A stretch of DNA of 64,000 nucleotides from Siphlonurus alternatus (lineage: Eukaryota > Arthropoda > Insecta > Ephemeroptera > Siphlonuridae): positions 37,164,366 to 37,228,365 of the forward strand of contig OX463781.1 of NCBI GenBank assembly GCA_949825025.1, in the 5' to 3' direction. The position numbers were made by a program, and so were the translations under genes. Each line of letters opens with the position of its first letter. Within the stretch, counting starts at the first letter, position 1. The notes below the pieces were generated by a model that was not told where the DNA came from, ran no database searches, and worked only from the letters and a program-made list of their open reading frames with translations. Positions 20,715 to 31,549 of this stretch are shown piece by piece.

Positions 20715-21565
20715 ATTTTCAATAAAAATATTTAAAAATTCTGCATCTTTTATTAATTATAATATTATCATATTATTATTTTAATGTCAATTTTTTTTAC
20801 ATTGCAAGTTCACAGCATTATTATTTTTTTTTACTGATAATGCACTTCAGCAACAATTTAACATGTATTTTTAATTATTACATATTTAATAATTATCATA
20901 TGTTTCAAATTTATTGATTGAATTCTTACAGGTGCTCCATACTAAATAGCTTTGTAACTAAATTGCCTTTATTCATTTAAATAAAATAGTAAACAACACA
21001 GCAATTAGTGTTTATTCGTGGATGAAATTAATTTGTATTGAATGATAGAACACGATCGAAGGATCACACAAATTACCTCTTTCAACAAACATGCATTTTT
21101 GTTGTCTATGGAACTGATAATAATTATTTGTCCATATAAAAAAGAGAAATTTGTCATTACTGAACAAATTTACATTTTAAAATAAAATACATAAGAGCGT
21201 TTTAAAGCATCAAGTCTTTCATAAAAAAATTAAAGTATAACCACCATTTAATTTGATTTGATAGATTTGGGTATACAAAAAAAAATAATATTTTAAAATA
21301 CTAACAAACACACACAAAAACATCATTGTCACTATTTTTTTTTTTTTTTTTTTTTTTTTTTTGCATTCCCACACACATGCTATAATTTATGTTTATTTAA
21401 AAATAAAATTGTCACAAACAATTTTATTTATGAAGCTCTAAAATTACACTGACAAATAAATATTATAAAAATTTATTATTAATAATATAAAATAAACTTA
21501 AATTGTTTACTTTAATGTAAAAAAAAAGACTATAATATTATATAGTTTAATGTAATTATATAAAG
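20715..21565. other. AT-rich stretch with poly(T)
   Basis: Poly(T) at 21334-21362. No gene or bounded element. Confidence 0.5.
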
Positions 21566-21702
21566 TATAATTCGCCCCTCGTCTGCAATGCAATCTGCAA
21601 TTTTAGGTGAGCGCCTCAACGAGCTTTATTTTATACCTACTTACAGCTCTAAATTGTACTGACCTTATAGAGCTCATTATTGCGGACGAGGGACGAATAT
21701 AA
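21566..21702. mobile_element. small terminal-inverted-repeat element
   Basis: The left end ATTCGCCCCTCGTCTGCAAT and the right end ATTGCGGACGAGGGACGAAT pair with few mismatches around an 85-nt centre that also contains GAGCTTTA and AGAGCTCAT. Single copy. Confidence 0.7.
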
Positions 21703-21971
21703 ACAATTATTACACTATACATGTATACTCTAATATATTATATAAGATCGCAGATAAGTCTTTTTAATGCGATTGACTTGAGAGGGTATACAACCGGTTC
21801 AACATCATGTTCAATAAAAATTCTTAAAGTAAGTGCGTTACGTCTACAAAATTTAATAATCGATGCATGAAGTGTTGTGTTCCCAAAGGAATACGGATTA
21901 GCGGAGAAGTAGACTAGAAACAATACACTAAGCCTTCTTTACAAGGTATGAGCGCAAACTGGATGTCATGC
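21703..21971. other. spacer
   Basis: Moderately complex unique sequence; nothing recognised. Confidence 0.4.
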
Positions 21972-22135
21972 TCAGGCGCGGATCCAGAAAAAAAAAATCA
22001 GGGGGGGGGGGAGGGGAGGCTGCCTCCATGAGGCCAATAAAAAAAAATTGGGGTTGGGCAATCCCTATATTGCCCGTGTTAAATCCAATTTTTTTTAGCG
22101 GGGGGGGGGTAGCGGGGGGGGGGGGGGGTGCGTTC
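21972..22135. mobile_element. hAT-like MITE with poly(G) blocks, copy 1
   Basis: Begins CAGGCGCGGATCCAG, a hAT-type terminus. Inside are G-runs and TTGGGCAATCCCTATATTGC. The reverse complement matches 42423-42592. Glycine-rich and proline-rich frames through the G-runs are spurious. Confidence 0.65.
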
Positions 22136-22270
22136 ATGCTGATGGGTGATGGTAAAATGCTACAGAATACTTTTTAAAATAAAAAACTCAATAATATAAA
22201 AAAGTGAGAGATAATAAGATAATACAAAAATTTGTTTAAACTTGGTGCAAACATAAAATTACCTCAAAAA

Positions 22271-22408
22271 GAAAAATAAAATTTAAGCATATTTTTAAAT
22301 AAACCATAAACGTGAAAGAAAAATAAAATTTAAACATATTTTTAAATAAACCATAAACGTGAAAGCAAAATAAAATTTAAACATATTTTTAAATAAACCA
22401 TAAACGTA
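22271..22408. repeat. 47-bp tandem repeat, three copies
   Basis: Three units starting GAAAAATAAAATTTAA and ending CCATAAACGTGAAA. The last unit runs into a perfect small hairpin CATAAACGTAAAT/ATTTACGTTTATG (22400-22427). Confidence 0.9.
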
Positions 22409-22427
22409 AATTCATTTACGTTTATGA

Positions 22428-22818
22428 AATAAACATTTCAATGCTACACAATTCTAGCCTTTGTTAAATAATAATTCTTTTAACAGCATGACTGACATTA
22501 GCTGATAAATAAATCCTGGATTTAAGTGATTTTTTTAAAAACATAAATGGCATATTATTTATATATTATGTGAATCATGTGCAATATTATACATGATTGC
22601 TGTGAGGCTGAGACGTATAATTTTACTGAAGTTTTATCATTAATTATTTTGTCCAAAGTAGGAAAAGTAGGGAACTTCTTTTTTTTTTCAAACGGTGTAA
22701 AAAAATAGTTGCAAACCAAATAAACAATGTTACATAAAATACATTACACACTTAATTAATTTTAAACACATACAAAAAAAAATATTTTTAAAATAAATAA
22801 AATTTATATATTATGCTT
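22428..22818. other. AT-rich spacer
   Basis: No feature recognised. Confidence 0.45.
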
Positions 22819-23192
22819 ATAATGGAGTATAGACCTCATATATATACACATATATATATACATATATATATACATACATACATATATATACATATAAATG
22901 GATAAAGGGTGCAATATTAATGCTACTCTGATTTTTTTTTTAGATTTTTTTGAGTAGGGGAACAATTTTTAAAAATTATTGAAAATATAGAGAAAGTGAC
23001 GCCTCATCTAGACGCCTCTCTTAATAAAAGGATAAGGATGTAAAAGGGACCTGGGTTCAAACCCGACCTCGGCAAAACTTTTAAGCAATACTTCCCGGCC
23101 TCTAAAAAATCAGGAAAAATCAGAGTGGCATAATTTTTGCACCCGATATCCATTTTTGCAAAAAAAAAAAAAAATTGAGGTCGATACTCTGT
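22819..23192. mobile_element. foldback MITE, family C, copy 1, with TA-repeat expansion
   Basis: Ends ATAATGGAGTATAGACCTCA and TTGAGGTCGATACTCTGTA pair. In the left arm the usual T-rich stretch ending ATTGCAG is replaced by a TATACA-type microsatellite (22840-22898). The centre contains GACCTGGGTTCAAACCCGAC, which looks like a tRNA T-arm / Pol III B box and is absent from the other copies. Confidence 0.8.
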
Positions 23193-24144
23193 AGTTTTAC
23201 AAACTCACATTAACATAATAAAATTATCAAAATAAAATTTATAAATTCATATGTTACAAGTCTTTATTTTATGACACAGTAATTGATAATATTATTTTAT
23301 TAAGTTAAACAATCATATACTCTTATAATTCTGAAAAAAAAATTTTGCTCAAAAAAATACTATGCACATTGAATTTGCTCTTTTTAGAGGCATCAGGCAT
23401 GAGACGCAAGACTACAAATTAAATATACTTTTACTACGTTCGCATGACGATTTTTAATAACAACATCTCATAAGAATATCATTATCTGTCGTCAACAGAT
23501 ATACTGTATATGTACGTATATATTAAACACCGTCATGTGCACGTATATAATGATTGCTTGCTAGATCGCTTTGTGCCACCAACTTCTGGTATATTTAATA
23601 ATATTAAATTACATTTCATGTAAACATAAGTAATCAACTTCCATGGATGCAAGCTATATATTATGCAGAGAACAGAAATGATAATAATATTATATTCTCT
23701 GCTATATTATAACCTGTTTTAATCAATAATATTAAATTTTACTTTATATAAACGTAACAAATTAATTAACTTGTCAACGAAAATTCTTGATAAGTTGTTA
23801 TACAAAAGCATCCCTTTATGTGAAATGTTTTGCTAAATTAAAATTAATGGAACAATATTATGGAACGGTGTAGAGTATTATACAGTACTTTAGAAGTTGA
23901 AATTTCTGTGGTGAACGGAAAATACGTTTTGATCAAAACTTAAGCAGTATAAGAGAAGAAGCGTGACGGTTGACTTTAAGCCTAACAAGAAACCAACCAA
24001 GCAAGAAATAACATTAAAGATAAGCTTATGGGAATATAACTTAAGTACGTTGTGGTTGGATTTAGTAAGTAAACAGGATTTTACCTGACCGCTGGAAGCG
24101 TATATCTTATATCAAAACCGAACGTTATCCTATTTCAAAGGCGA
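23193..24144. repeat. AT-rich stretch with dispersed repeat 23715-23790
   Basis: TTTAATCAATAATATTAAAT and then AATTAACTTGTCAACGAAAA (23715-23790) recur with divergence at 25430-25512. The rest holds nothing recognisable. Confidence 0.55.
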
Positions 24145-24250
24145 TTGCATTAATTAAGGTATAACCTGAGAATTTTCTGTCAAGGTCATATCGAAAAACG
24201 ATCGCGGCAACACTGTATGCGAGTCTGTTTTGTTTGTTACTGTCGCCATA
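24145..24250. mobile_element. dispersed repeat, inverted partner at 30590-30770
   Basis: TTAAGGTATAACCTGAGAAT, then TCTGTCAAGGTCA, then ATATCGAAAAACGATC and GGCAACACTG, match in reverse complement the segment 30590-30770 (with indels). A TTAACCTGAGATATTCGGAC at 30305 may be its other terminus. The class is unknown. Confidence 0.5.
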
Positions 24251-24623
24251 TTCAAAATATAAAACCGGTAACACGTGTGCCTCTTTTGACATGAAAATGT
24301 TATTTAAACTAATGTTATATCCTTTATTTAGACAATTTAGATAATAAAAATTTAGCACAGCATCAGCAGTGGTGTAAAGTATCAAAAAGCAGTGCTAACT
24401 ACTAACTACCTTTAGGCCGTAATGGTTAGATAGTTAAGAAATTGAAACTATATTGCTGCTCGATCCACAGAAAGTGCAACAATATTTGTAAATACATTTA
24501 ATTTTGCGTTCACATTATATATAATTTTTTTATATTAAAATTCAAAATGACCTTAAAATACTGCAATTAGTTATTAGGTTAATTAACAATTTTCGGATGA
24601 AAGTCAGTGTTTTCTTGACAAGA

Positions 24624-24935
24624 ACTATTTACTAAGAGGACGGCCTAACTTTTTTGCCGCCAACCGGCTGACATTTCCTTAACCCAGTGACATCACGACG
24701 TTGACTTTTCTAGCGCATTTGATTGGCCTAGAGTCAGCTACAAAGATACCGCGGTCAAAGATGCCGCTTTATTAGCCATCTGTCAAATCTGTCAAGCTGT
24801 CAAATCTTTGACGTCTTCAAAGAAACCGCCCGAGCACGTGGCTCATTTAGCGGGCTTCCCCGAAGGTTGGCGAGAAATGTCGAGTATCGAGGTTCTTCAA
24901 TAAGTTGTTCTAGGCCGTCCTCCGGTATATAGTCG
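24624..24935 (+). mobile_element. MITE family G, copy 1 (possible 9-bp target duplication)
   Basis: Terminal inverted repeats GAGGACGGCCTA (left) and TAGGCCGTCCTC (right), extending outward to AACTATTTACTA and GGTATATAGTCG. GTTTTCTTG occurs on both sides (about 24610 and 24938), a possible 9-bp duplication as made by Mutator-like elements. The body has TTTGACGTCTTCAAAG and CTGTCAAATCTGTCAAGC. The second copy lies in opposite orientation at 29785-30095. Confidence 0.75.
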
Positions 24936-25684
24936 TTGTTTTCTTGTTACATAAAATGACATTTTATTTATTTTCAGATAATTTTAACAGATTTTCATGA
25001 TTAATTAATTAACATGATTAACATGATTAACATGATTTTCAGGTGTTTTTGTTATGTATTTTCAGTAGTCATTATCGACAATTTTAAATTGACATCTTGA
25101 CACCTTAAAATGGGTAACAAAACACTTGAAATTCATGATTTAAGGTGTTAAAATTACTTTAATATAAGATGTTAATATTTAGAATACACTGACATAAAGA
25201 GTGAATTGAAATTTGTAATCGTCTTGGCTTTTAGCTAGCAAAAATTGGTCCACTTACGGTACATTCAGAAGGTATTTGACGGCTTACATCCTGAGTCATC
25301 CTGGTTTCCACGTTTCCCAAACTAAATTATGCAAATTCTAGGATGCATAACTTGGCTGTAGTCATAAATATAAATACCTTTATCTTCTTACCCTCTAGTC
25401 TAAACGAATAAGTTGTAAATATCTTGCTTTATATAATACTTTAATCAATGGCATTAAATTTTACTTTTGTAAAAACTTAGCAAAATTAACTTGTCAAAGA
25501 AAACAAAAAAGATCTATAAAATTCACTTCCATTCACTATATATACCTTTCTTTTTACAACAAATTTTGTAATAAAATTTAGATAAAAAAATACGTTTTCA
25601 TGTTGAAACACCTCTCTTGCTTCTTTGACTCGAACATTTACAGAGGAATCCATGGTAAGAAGTTATTATTAAGATTTTTTTTAA
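24936..25684. repeat. AT-rich stretch with second copy of the 23715 repeat
   Basis: 25430-25512 matches 23715-23790 in direct orientation. CATGATTAACATGATTAACA (25013-25040) is a short local tandem. A weak SINE-like scrap (CCTGGTTTCCACGTTTCCC) is at about 25299-25317. Confidence 0.45.
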
Positions 25685-26010
25685 CGATTAATCTCAGTTA
25701 CTGCTTGAGTCAAAGAATATTTCCCTGCAAACGAATCGAATGAAATAAATGTTAAAAAATCGAGAATGTTCTAAAACTTAATCGCTTATGGTTTGAGCAA
25801 ATTCAGTCTTGCAGTTTTCTTATAACAGCTCCATTTCCGGTTTTCGTCCATAAGGCCAATGTTAAACTTCTACCTCAGTTTTCACAAAACTGATAAGACA
25901 GATTTGCTTCAAAATTTGTATGCTATGCCACCTATTGATGGTGAGTTCTAATTAAGTCCCCTGCAAGTGTTACTGCATTCAGGCGCTATCAATCTACTGA
26001 GATTCACCCT
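25685..26010 (+). repeat. 0.33-kb dispersed block, copy 1
   Basis: Matches 28063-28390 in direct orientation over its whole length with substitutions and indels. Shared anchors are GAATCGAATGAAATAAAT, TTCCGGTTTTCGTCCATAAG with GGCCAAT, and CTTCAAAATTTGTATGC. No ends or coding frame visible; an old repeat family or a segmental duplication. Confidence 0.75.
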
Positions 26011-26776
26011 TAATTTTATCTGAAACTTTAATTTGAGATGACAGTACAAAAAACAAAATAATCAGTATAAATTTTATCATGACTCATAATAATTTCATAA
26101 AAAATATACGTAACAATTTTTTTTTTTTTCAGAATAATATTTTCTTATAAAATAATACAATAAAATTATATATTATTATAGCATGCAAAGAAAAAAAAAA
26201 ACATGCATTTTTTTTATGCGAGTCTGGTGATGATCCAATTTTAGTGAAAATAGTTGTAGTATGAACGTTTTCCTTCCATATTCTTGGCTTTAGTCCAGCA
26301 GGATCGAGCCACTTGCTGCAAGTTGTGAGAGGCTTTTTGTCTGTAAGTTAGCATGGTAGTCGTTGAGCTTCGATCCACTACCAGGCACGGTGGCTAGCAA
26401 AGAGAGGAGGCGAGGGAATTGGCACCCGTGCATGCCAGAGGATCGAGACGGTGACCCTGCTCGTGCTGGGGAGACAAAGGTCATACTTCAAACTTCGGGG
26501 CATGCACATGCAGGAAGTGATATATGAAAAAGTACAGGTCCAAAAATTCTCAAAATTGATATTAAGTAACTTACTCAGAATCAAAGTATACTAAATTATA
26601 CAACAGAAACAAGGTATATAATTATGTCTTAAAATTAACAGATAACTGGAGGAGCTGCTGACCATCCAAATTAAGATTTCTATACTTTTCTCAGTCACAA
26701 TTAGATAAATTTTAGAAGGCACCCACATAATCGTAATTAAGAAACCCTGCGTCAGATCCAAGAAACTCAGGGAATT
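26011..26776. other. AT-rich stretch with a GC-richer block 26290-26480
   Basis: 26290-26480 contains GAGCTTCGATCCACTACCAG and GGATCGAGACGGTGACCC; a Pol III-type SINE origin is possible but not demonstrated. The rest is unremarkable. Confidence 0.35.
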
Positions 26777-26887
26777 TACGCGATTCACGAAGCAATTAGC
26801 TAAGTTTCTAACCACGTTTGACATAACCACGGTGGTTTTACACGCAAAACGCATATTATAGTTAAACTTCTTCGTGAATCGCACCCA
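26777..26887. mobile_element. MITE family E, degenerate copy
   Basis: GCGATTCACGAAGCAATTAG, then TTTCTAACCACGTTTGAC, and the right end CTTCGTGAATCGCACCC are recognisably family E. The centre and the left terminus are altered. Confidence 0.75.
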
Positions 26888-27687
26888 ACGTAACGTCCGT
26901 AACTTGTAACCAGTGTGTATAATACCATATAGATCTGAGTACAGAAAAAAATATTGAATGTTTATTGGAATATAAAATATTTTGTATTTGTTTTCAACAA
27001 ATCTCACAAATTAAATAAATGAACGAAGGAGTTATTCATCAACCAGTTTAGTGTCATTGTGTTTGACTCACGCTAAGCATGGTTATTTCTATTCGAGAAT
27101 CGCAACAACTGTAAATAAATATATAATATAACAAAATCAACAATAATTAGTACCAACATTAAAAAAAGTATTTTTAAAGAAATATTAAATACAAAGATGA
27201 TAAAATTATAATTAAAAAAAGAATTAATTATATTTTGCAAGAAAACACATTAAAACTTTATTGCAACTTCCTAAAGCATACATATACAGTAAACATAATT
27301 ATATATAGAGTGTATGAGATAACAAAAACTTTAAACATTTTTTTTAACAGAAGTTTTATAATAAGTACTAAGAGCATGCAGGCACGTTGCATGGTCTAGC
27401 AGGAATACAGTACAATTAATTTAATATTCCCAATGAAAGTAACCGGAAGTGGTAGCTTTTAGGAAAATTTTACTTCCATAGGAACTTCGAAACTTTGCAG
27501 AAAAATGTACATCAGTGGTGTTGAACTGTGTTAAAAATTTAAAATCAGGAAGGACAATAACCTGTAATTTCCGGCGGGAATTATAAATTAATTCAATTGT
27601 AGATGTGTTTCACACAGAAAGATTAAGAACGCTGCAGGGATGGTTATAAAAGTGCTTCTTCGCGATCGTTTTTCTCAGCCCCAAAGT
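26888..27687. other. AT-rich stretch; possible 3' UTR on minus at its right end
   Basis: 27435-27687 would be the 3' untranslated part if the minus-strand exon 27688-27776 is real. It contains ACCGGAAGTGG, an ETS-type site. No other feature. Confidence 0.35.
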
Positions 27688-27776
27688 TTATGTACAGATG
27701 GTATCTCCTGCGTCTCTGCCTACAGCTGTGCTTGCTCCCAACAATCCGATAACCACTTCACTTTGAATTGCGTGAA
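27688..27776 (-). CDS. candidate last coding exon, unidentified protein
   Basis: On the minus strand a strong 3' splice site (a T-rich tract ending TTTGTTTTTCTTGTTTAG) precedes 89 nt. The first two bases complete a split codon and 28 codons follow to TAA. The peptide is HAIQSEVVIGLLGAS, then TAVGRDAGDTICT, with natural composition. The exon is GC-richer than its surroundings. An alternative reading without splicing adds 45 upstream residues of AT-biased composition, which looks intronic. I do not recognise the family. Upstream exons would lie at higher coordinates. Confidence 0.33.
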
Positions 27777-27912
27777 CTAAACAAGAAAAACAAATGTTGA
27801 CAACATGATCGTCATTGATTAGGATAATGTATAATATATGTTTTTTCGGGTACAAACATCCTGCACATTTGCTGTTTAACTCTTTTATATAAATATTTTT
27901 AATCAAATTCAA

Positions 27913-28062
27913 TATGGGTCACTTCAAAAACTACAAATATATAATTATTTTTAATGTGATCATGGATCATTATCAATAAAACATATCATCATCATCAAAA
28001 TTTCCTGCAAGAAAAGTAAATCCATTTAAAAAAAATAATTTTACTAATAATTAACAATTAAT
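27913..28062. other. spacer
   Basis: ATCATCATCATC microsatellite at about 27984; otherwise nothing. Confidence 0.5.
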
Positions 28063-28390
28063 TTCAGTTACTTCGGAGTCAAAGAATATTTTTTTAGAAA
28101 GGAATCGAATGAAATAAATTGAAAAAAAAAAATTTGAGAATATTTTAAAACTTAATTGCTTATGTAAGTTTAATCTGGCATTTTTCTCACAAAACAGTTT
28201 TATTTCCGGTTTCCGTCCATAAGGCCAATCTTAAACTTATTCTTAATTTTTCAAAAAAAAAAGAGAAGACAGATTCACTTCAAAATTTTTATGCCACGTA
28301 TATTGATTGCGAGTTCAAAGTCCTCTCCAAGTCTTGTTGAATTCAGGCTCAACGATTACAAGATCTCAATCAACTGAGAGTCATCCTTAA
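28063..28390 (+). repeat. 0.33-kb dispersed block, copy 2
   Basis: Direct-orientation counterpart of 25685-26010. This copy contains more homopolymer A/T expansions (for example nine or more A at 28119 and 28252). Confidence 0.75.
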
Positions 28391-29371
28391 GATTAAATAA
28401 TTCAATTATGTAAAAATGAATTATTAATTGCATTTAGACATGCTATGAAAAATTTAATTGATATTCGATGTTTTAACTTGTAAACAAACCATTAATATAT
28501 CGGTGAAACGCAAATACAGTTCATTTTTTTCTTTCTTTCAAAACAAGCAGAAAGTGTGAAGTTTCTGGTTATTCTATTTTTAAATCAGATTTGAAAATTT
28601 GCAGAAAGGTACAAGTACAGACCAGTAAAAAAACTAAAATTGCGACGCTGAATTACGAATATAAAAAGGCTAGAAATCTTCCTTGACTGCTAATTCCGGA
28701 GAGAACATCCTATGCTGATAATTTGCATATTTTGAGCCAATGAGTTATTTTTAATCTGCATTTTCAATGTTACTAAATCTCCTCACGCCGATACATTACA
28801 GGAATTATGTTCAGTTATTAGAAGATTTTTTTGTGCCAGAAGTAAAAAAATCTCAAATAATTATGTTTTTAAGTAGAAAAATATATTATAGTCAACCGAG
28901 AAATTGCAGATATAATATTTTAAGGTGAATTTATTATTCAACTAAACATTTTTTGAAATTAAAAATTCAAAATAAGTGGAAAATTGCCGCACTTTTCAAT
29001 GCAACGTTGTATGATATCAAATGTGAAAAATTGACTGCACTCTTCAATACAACGTTTTGTGACTTGATGTGCAATAAGTGGAATATTACATAAATTTTTC
29101 AGTATGCAGTTAAACTGCAGTTATGCAGTTGAATAAATTTTTGAATTTTGAAACTATTATTTAAAAAAAACAAAAAAACATGCAATTTTGTTCTATTAAA
29201 ATATCTAATGCACAAGAAATCATATTTTAACTTCTTTAACTTTACAATTTTTACTCTATTTGCTGTAATACTTGATATTAAATTGATTTTTCGTTCTTCT
29301 TGTACATTTTTTTATTTTATGGTCTGGATATTGCTGTTATTTCTCATACACATATTTTACTTATAAGTAAG
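28391..29371. other. AT-rich stretch
   Basis: Contains two local near-repeats of CACTYTTCAATRCAACGTT (28990 and 29039). No gene seen. Confidence 0.45.
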
Positions 29372-29439
29372 AGATTGCTCGATAGGGTGGGGCTGCAATA
29401 TGGCCTGTGGATATTGCTTTAGGCTGCCGAGCAATCTCA
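29372..29439. other. 68-nt hairpin, possible structured RNA or TIR element
   Basis: GAGATTGCTCG (29372-29382) pairs perfectly with CGAGCAATCTC (29429-29439). Inside, GCAATAT pairs with ATATTGC. It is GC-richer than the surrounding DNA. The sequence continues with a unique 90-nt block and a tail-like TATTTATTTATTTTGAATAAAA, as a SINE might. Confidence 0.5.
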
Positions 29440-29784
29440 CAGTTCACTGATGGAAATGGAAAAGCAGCTATGAAGAACTGGACCCGTGTACCATATAACC
29501 AGCAGGTGAAATAAGATTGCTTATAACGCCATGAGCTACACTCCTGCTGTTATTTGACCTATTTCTATGTATTTATTTATTTTGAATAAAAATATAAAGA
29601 ATATTATATATATATATAATATATGTATATCAATTTTTTTTAATACAATCCAGAATGATTGATATTTGTAGTTAATGAATATATAATGTAAATTTTAAAT
29701 TATTAAATTAAAATTTCTTAGAACATACTGTATACGTATAGAAAAGTTGAATTTGTTCCTCCAATAATAATAAAAATAATCGAG

Positions 29785-30095
29785 GACTATGTATTGGGAG
29801 GACGGCCTAGAACAACTTATTGAAGATCCTCGATACTCGACAATTCTCGCCAACCTTCGGGGAAGCCGCTAAAAGAGCCACGTGCTCGGGCGGTTTCTTT
29901 GAGGACGTCAAAGATTTGACAGCTTGACAGATTTGACAGATGGCTAATAAAGTGGCATCTTTGACCGAAGTATCTTTGTAGCCGACTCTAGGCCAATCAA
30001 ATGCGCTAGAAAAGTCAATTTCATGACGTCACTGGGTTCAGGAAATAGCGGCGCGTTGGCGGCAAAAATGTTAGGCCGTCCTCTTGTATATAGTC
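29785..30095 (-). mobile_element. MITE family G, copy 2, inverted
   Basis: Reverse complement of 24624-24935 with the same termini GAGGACGGCCTA and TAGGCCGTCCTC. AT-rich flanks (AAAAATAAT and AATAATAAT) could be a diverged 9-bp duplication. It carries TGACGTCA at 30024. Confidence 0.8.
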
Positions 30096-30773
30096 ATTGA
30101 ATAATAATAATATTATTAATATTATAATTATGGTTGTATACATTAAAGTAAAGTATCAATCAGGAAAAAAAGTTAAGTTAGTATTTTCTAAAAATATTTC
30201 AAGTGGTTTTCCATATCAAATCGAAATCCAAAAAATTCTATCTCGCGTAGGTTTGCTAGAGGAAAAAAAATCCAAAGCCAGAATGAACGCGTTGCCTTAA
30301 GGATTAACCTGAGATATTCGGACAAAAAAGTCGTATCGACAGATGTTCTTGAAATTAATTTGGTAGACTTACAACAATTGTCCAAATACTACTGATTTTT
30401 TTTAGATTTTTTTAACCGTTGGTTTAATTATAATTAATTTATTCAAATGTGTATTTTGTATCCTTTCAATGTTAAATTTTTCAATCAACATTGCACAAAA
30501 ACGGCTCGAGAATTTTTTTAGAATTTTACATGGATTAAAAGCTAATTTTTTTGACTATTTTTCTGAATTGTTTTCATATATTTCGAACCGTGGCGATGAT
30601 CGTTTCTGATATGTCCTAAGAAACTTGGCAACGCTCTCAAGGACTGTAGTTACCACCCCCTCCTAATCTTTTATTCGCATTACTATTGCAACAGTGTTGT
30701 CAGATTTGCAGGTGTAGCCACGCCTCTTGACCTTGACAGACAAATTCTCAGGTTATACCTTAAATGAGGCCAA
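30096..30773. mobile_element. spacer plus inverted partner of the 24145 repeat (30590-30770)
   Basis: 30590-30770 matches 24145-24250 in reverse complement, ending TGACCTTGACAGACAAATTC, TCAGGTTATACCTTAA. Between 30096 and 30590 no feature is recognised except a possible opposite terminus at 30305. Confidence 0.5.
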
Positions 30774-30940
30774 AGGTGGATTTTCATGGGCGGCAACGAC
30801 GACGCGGCGCGATTTGACGTAAAAGCTGCGAAATCGTATGCGGCGGCGAATTCACCGGTAATCGCGTTAATTACGATGCTCTTTTTCTTTTAATCGCCCA
30901 ATATGGCTGCCAATGGATGTTACAGCAAGTGCGCATTATT

Positions 30941-31549
30941 CAATTCAATTTTCAATTCAATTCATTTATTCAATCAACTGGCTGTACAGGTACAACATGG
31001 ATTAAGTCATTCCTAATAATAACATTAAAATTACATAACATAAAAACACATCAAAATAACAATAATTCATAAAACTATCAAGATATGAAATACAATAGAT
31101 ACAATCAATTAAAAAACAACATTAGACAGTATATCTTCTGGCAACTTATTACAAAAGTACATTTTTACAGAGTACAATTCCTTATTTAAAAGAATATTTT
31201 TTAATTTTTCTTTAAATAATTTTTCACTTTCAACTTCTCTGAGACATGCTGGTAAAAAGTCATAAATTTTTGCAGTCTGGTAAGCGGAACTTTTTTCTAA
31301 TAAACTCGAATTATGCATTTCTAACACTATTTTATCTCTATTTCTAGTATTATAAGAGTGAAATTCACCATTATGAATATATAACTCTGGATATTTCTTC
31401 TTGAACATTGCACAATTCAAAATATACATGCTTGGCAGTGTTAGTATTTTAAGTCTCTTAAAATGACCAACACATGAGTCATGCTTTTTAAAACGTAAAA
31501 TTGTTCTAATTGATCGCTTTTGTAATACAAATAGTCTGTTTAAATGGTT
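30941..31549 (-). mobile_element. 5'-truncated non-LTR retrotransposon (LINE)
   Basis: The 3' end lies at low coordinates: TGAATTGAATTGAAAATTG (minus strand, 30959-30941) is the repeated tail, preceded by a short 3' UTR (TGTACCTGTACAGCCAG) and the reverse-transcriptase C-terminus. The element is cut off inside the ORF at 31549, as usual for target-primed reverse transcription. 3'-end relatives of this family are at 33921-34080 and 49205-50180. Confidence 0.9.
31109..31543 (-). CDS. reverse transcriptase C-terminal fragment of a LINE (CR1/Jockey-type)
   Basis: The open frame of about 145 codons runs from the truncation point to TAA with no stop or frameshift. In order it shows RLFVLQKRSIRTIL, HDSCVGHFKRLKILTLPS, FHSYNTRNRDKI, KSSAYQTAKIYDFLP and LKNILLNKELYSV. 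These blocks are typical of the region downstream of the polymerase domain in CR1/Jockey-like elements (usual forms LQKRAIRII, ILTLPSLYI, HSYNTRNK, FYSVEEFL). The catalytic FADD box and the endonuclease are absent through 5' truncation, so the fragment has no polymerase activity. The intact frame indicates a relatively recent insertion. No promoter of its own. Confidence 0.9.
   Translation of the reverse strand, partial: LNRLFVLQKRSIRTILRFKKHDSCVGHFKRLKILTLPSMYILNCAMFKKKYPELYIHNGEFHSYNTRNRDKIVLEMHNSSLLEKSSAYQTAKIYDFLPACLREVESEKLFKEKLKNILLNKELYSVKMYFCNKLPEDILSNVVF

Noticed and set aside
21928..22177. Glycine-rich and proline-rich frames
   Set aside because: They come from G-runs inside a hAT-like MITE that has terminal inverted repeats and a reverse copy at 42423-42592.
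23045..23080. tRNA gene
   Set aside because: Only a T-arm-like GGGTTCAAACCC is present; no acceptor stem, D-arm or anticodon arm can be formed.
29372..29520. Second hammerhead ribozyme (CTGATGGAAATGG at 29447)
   Set aside because: CUGAUGA is not intact and no GAAA with paired helices follows.
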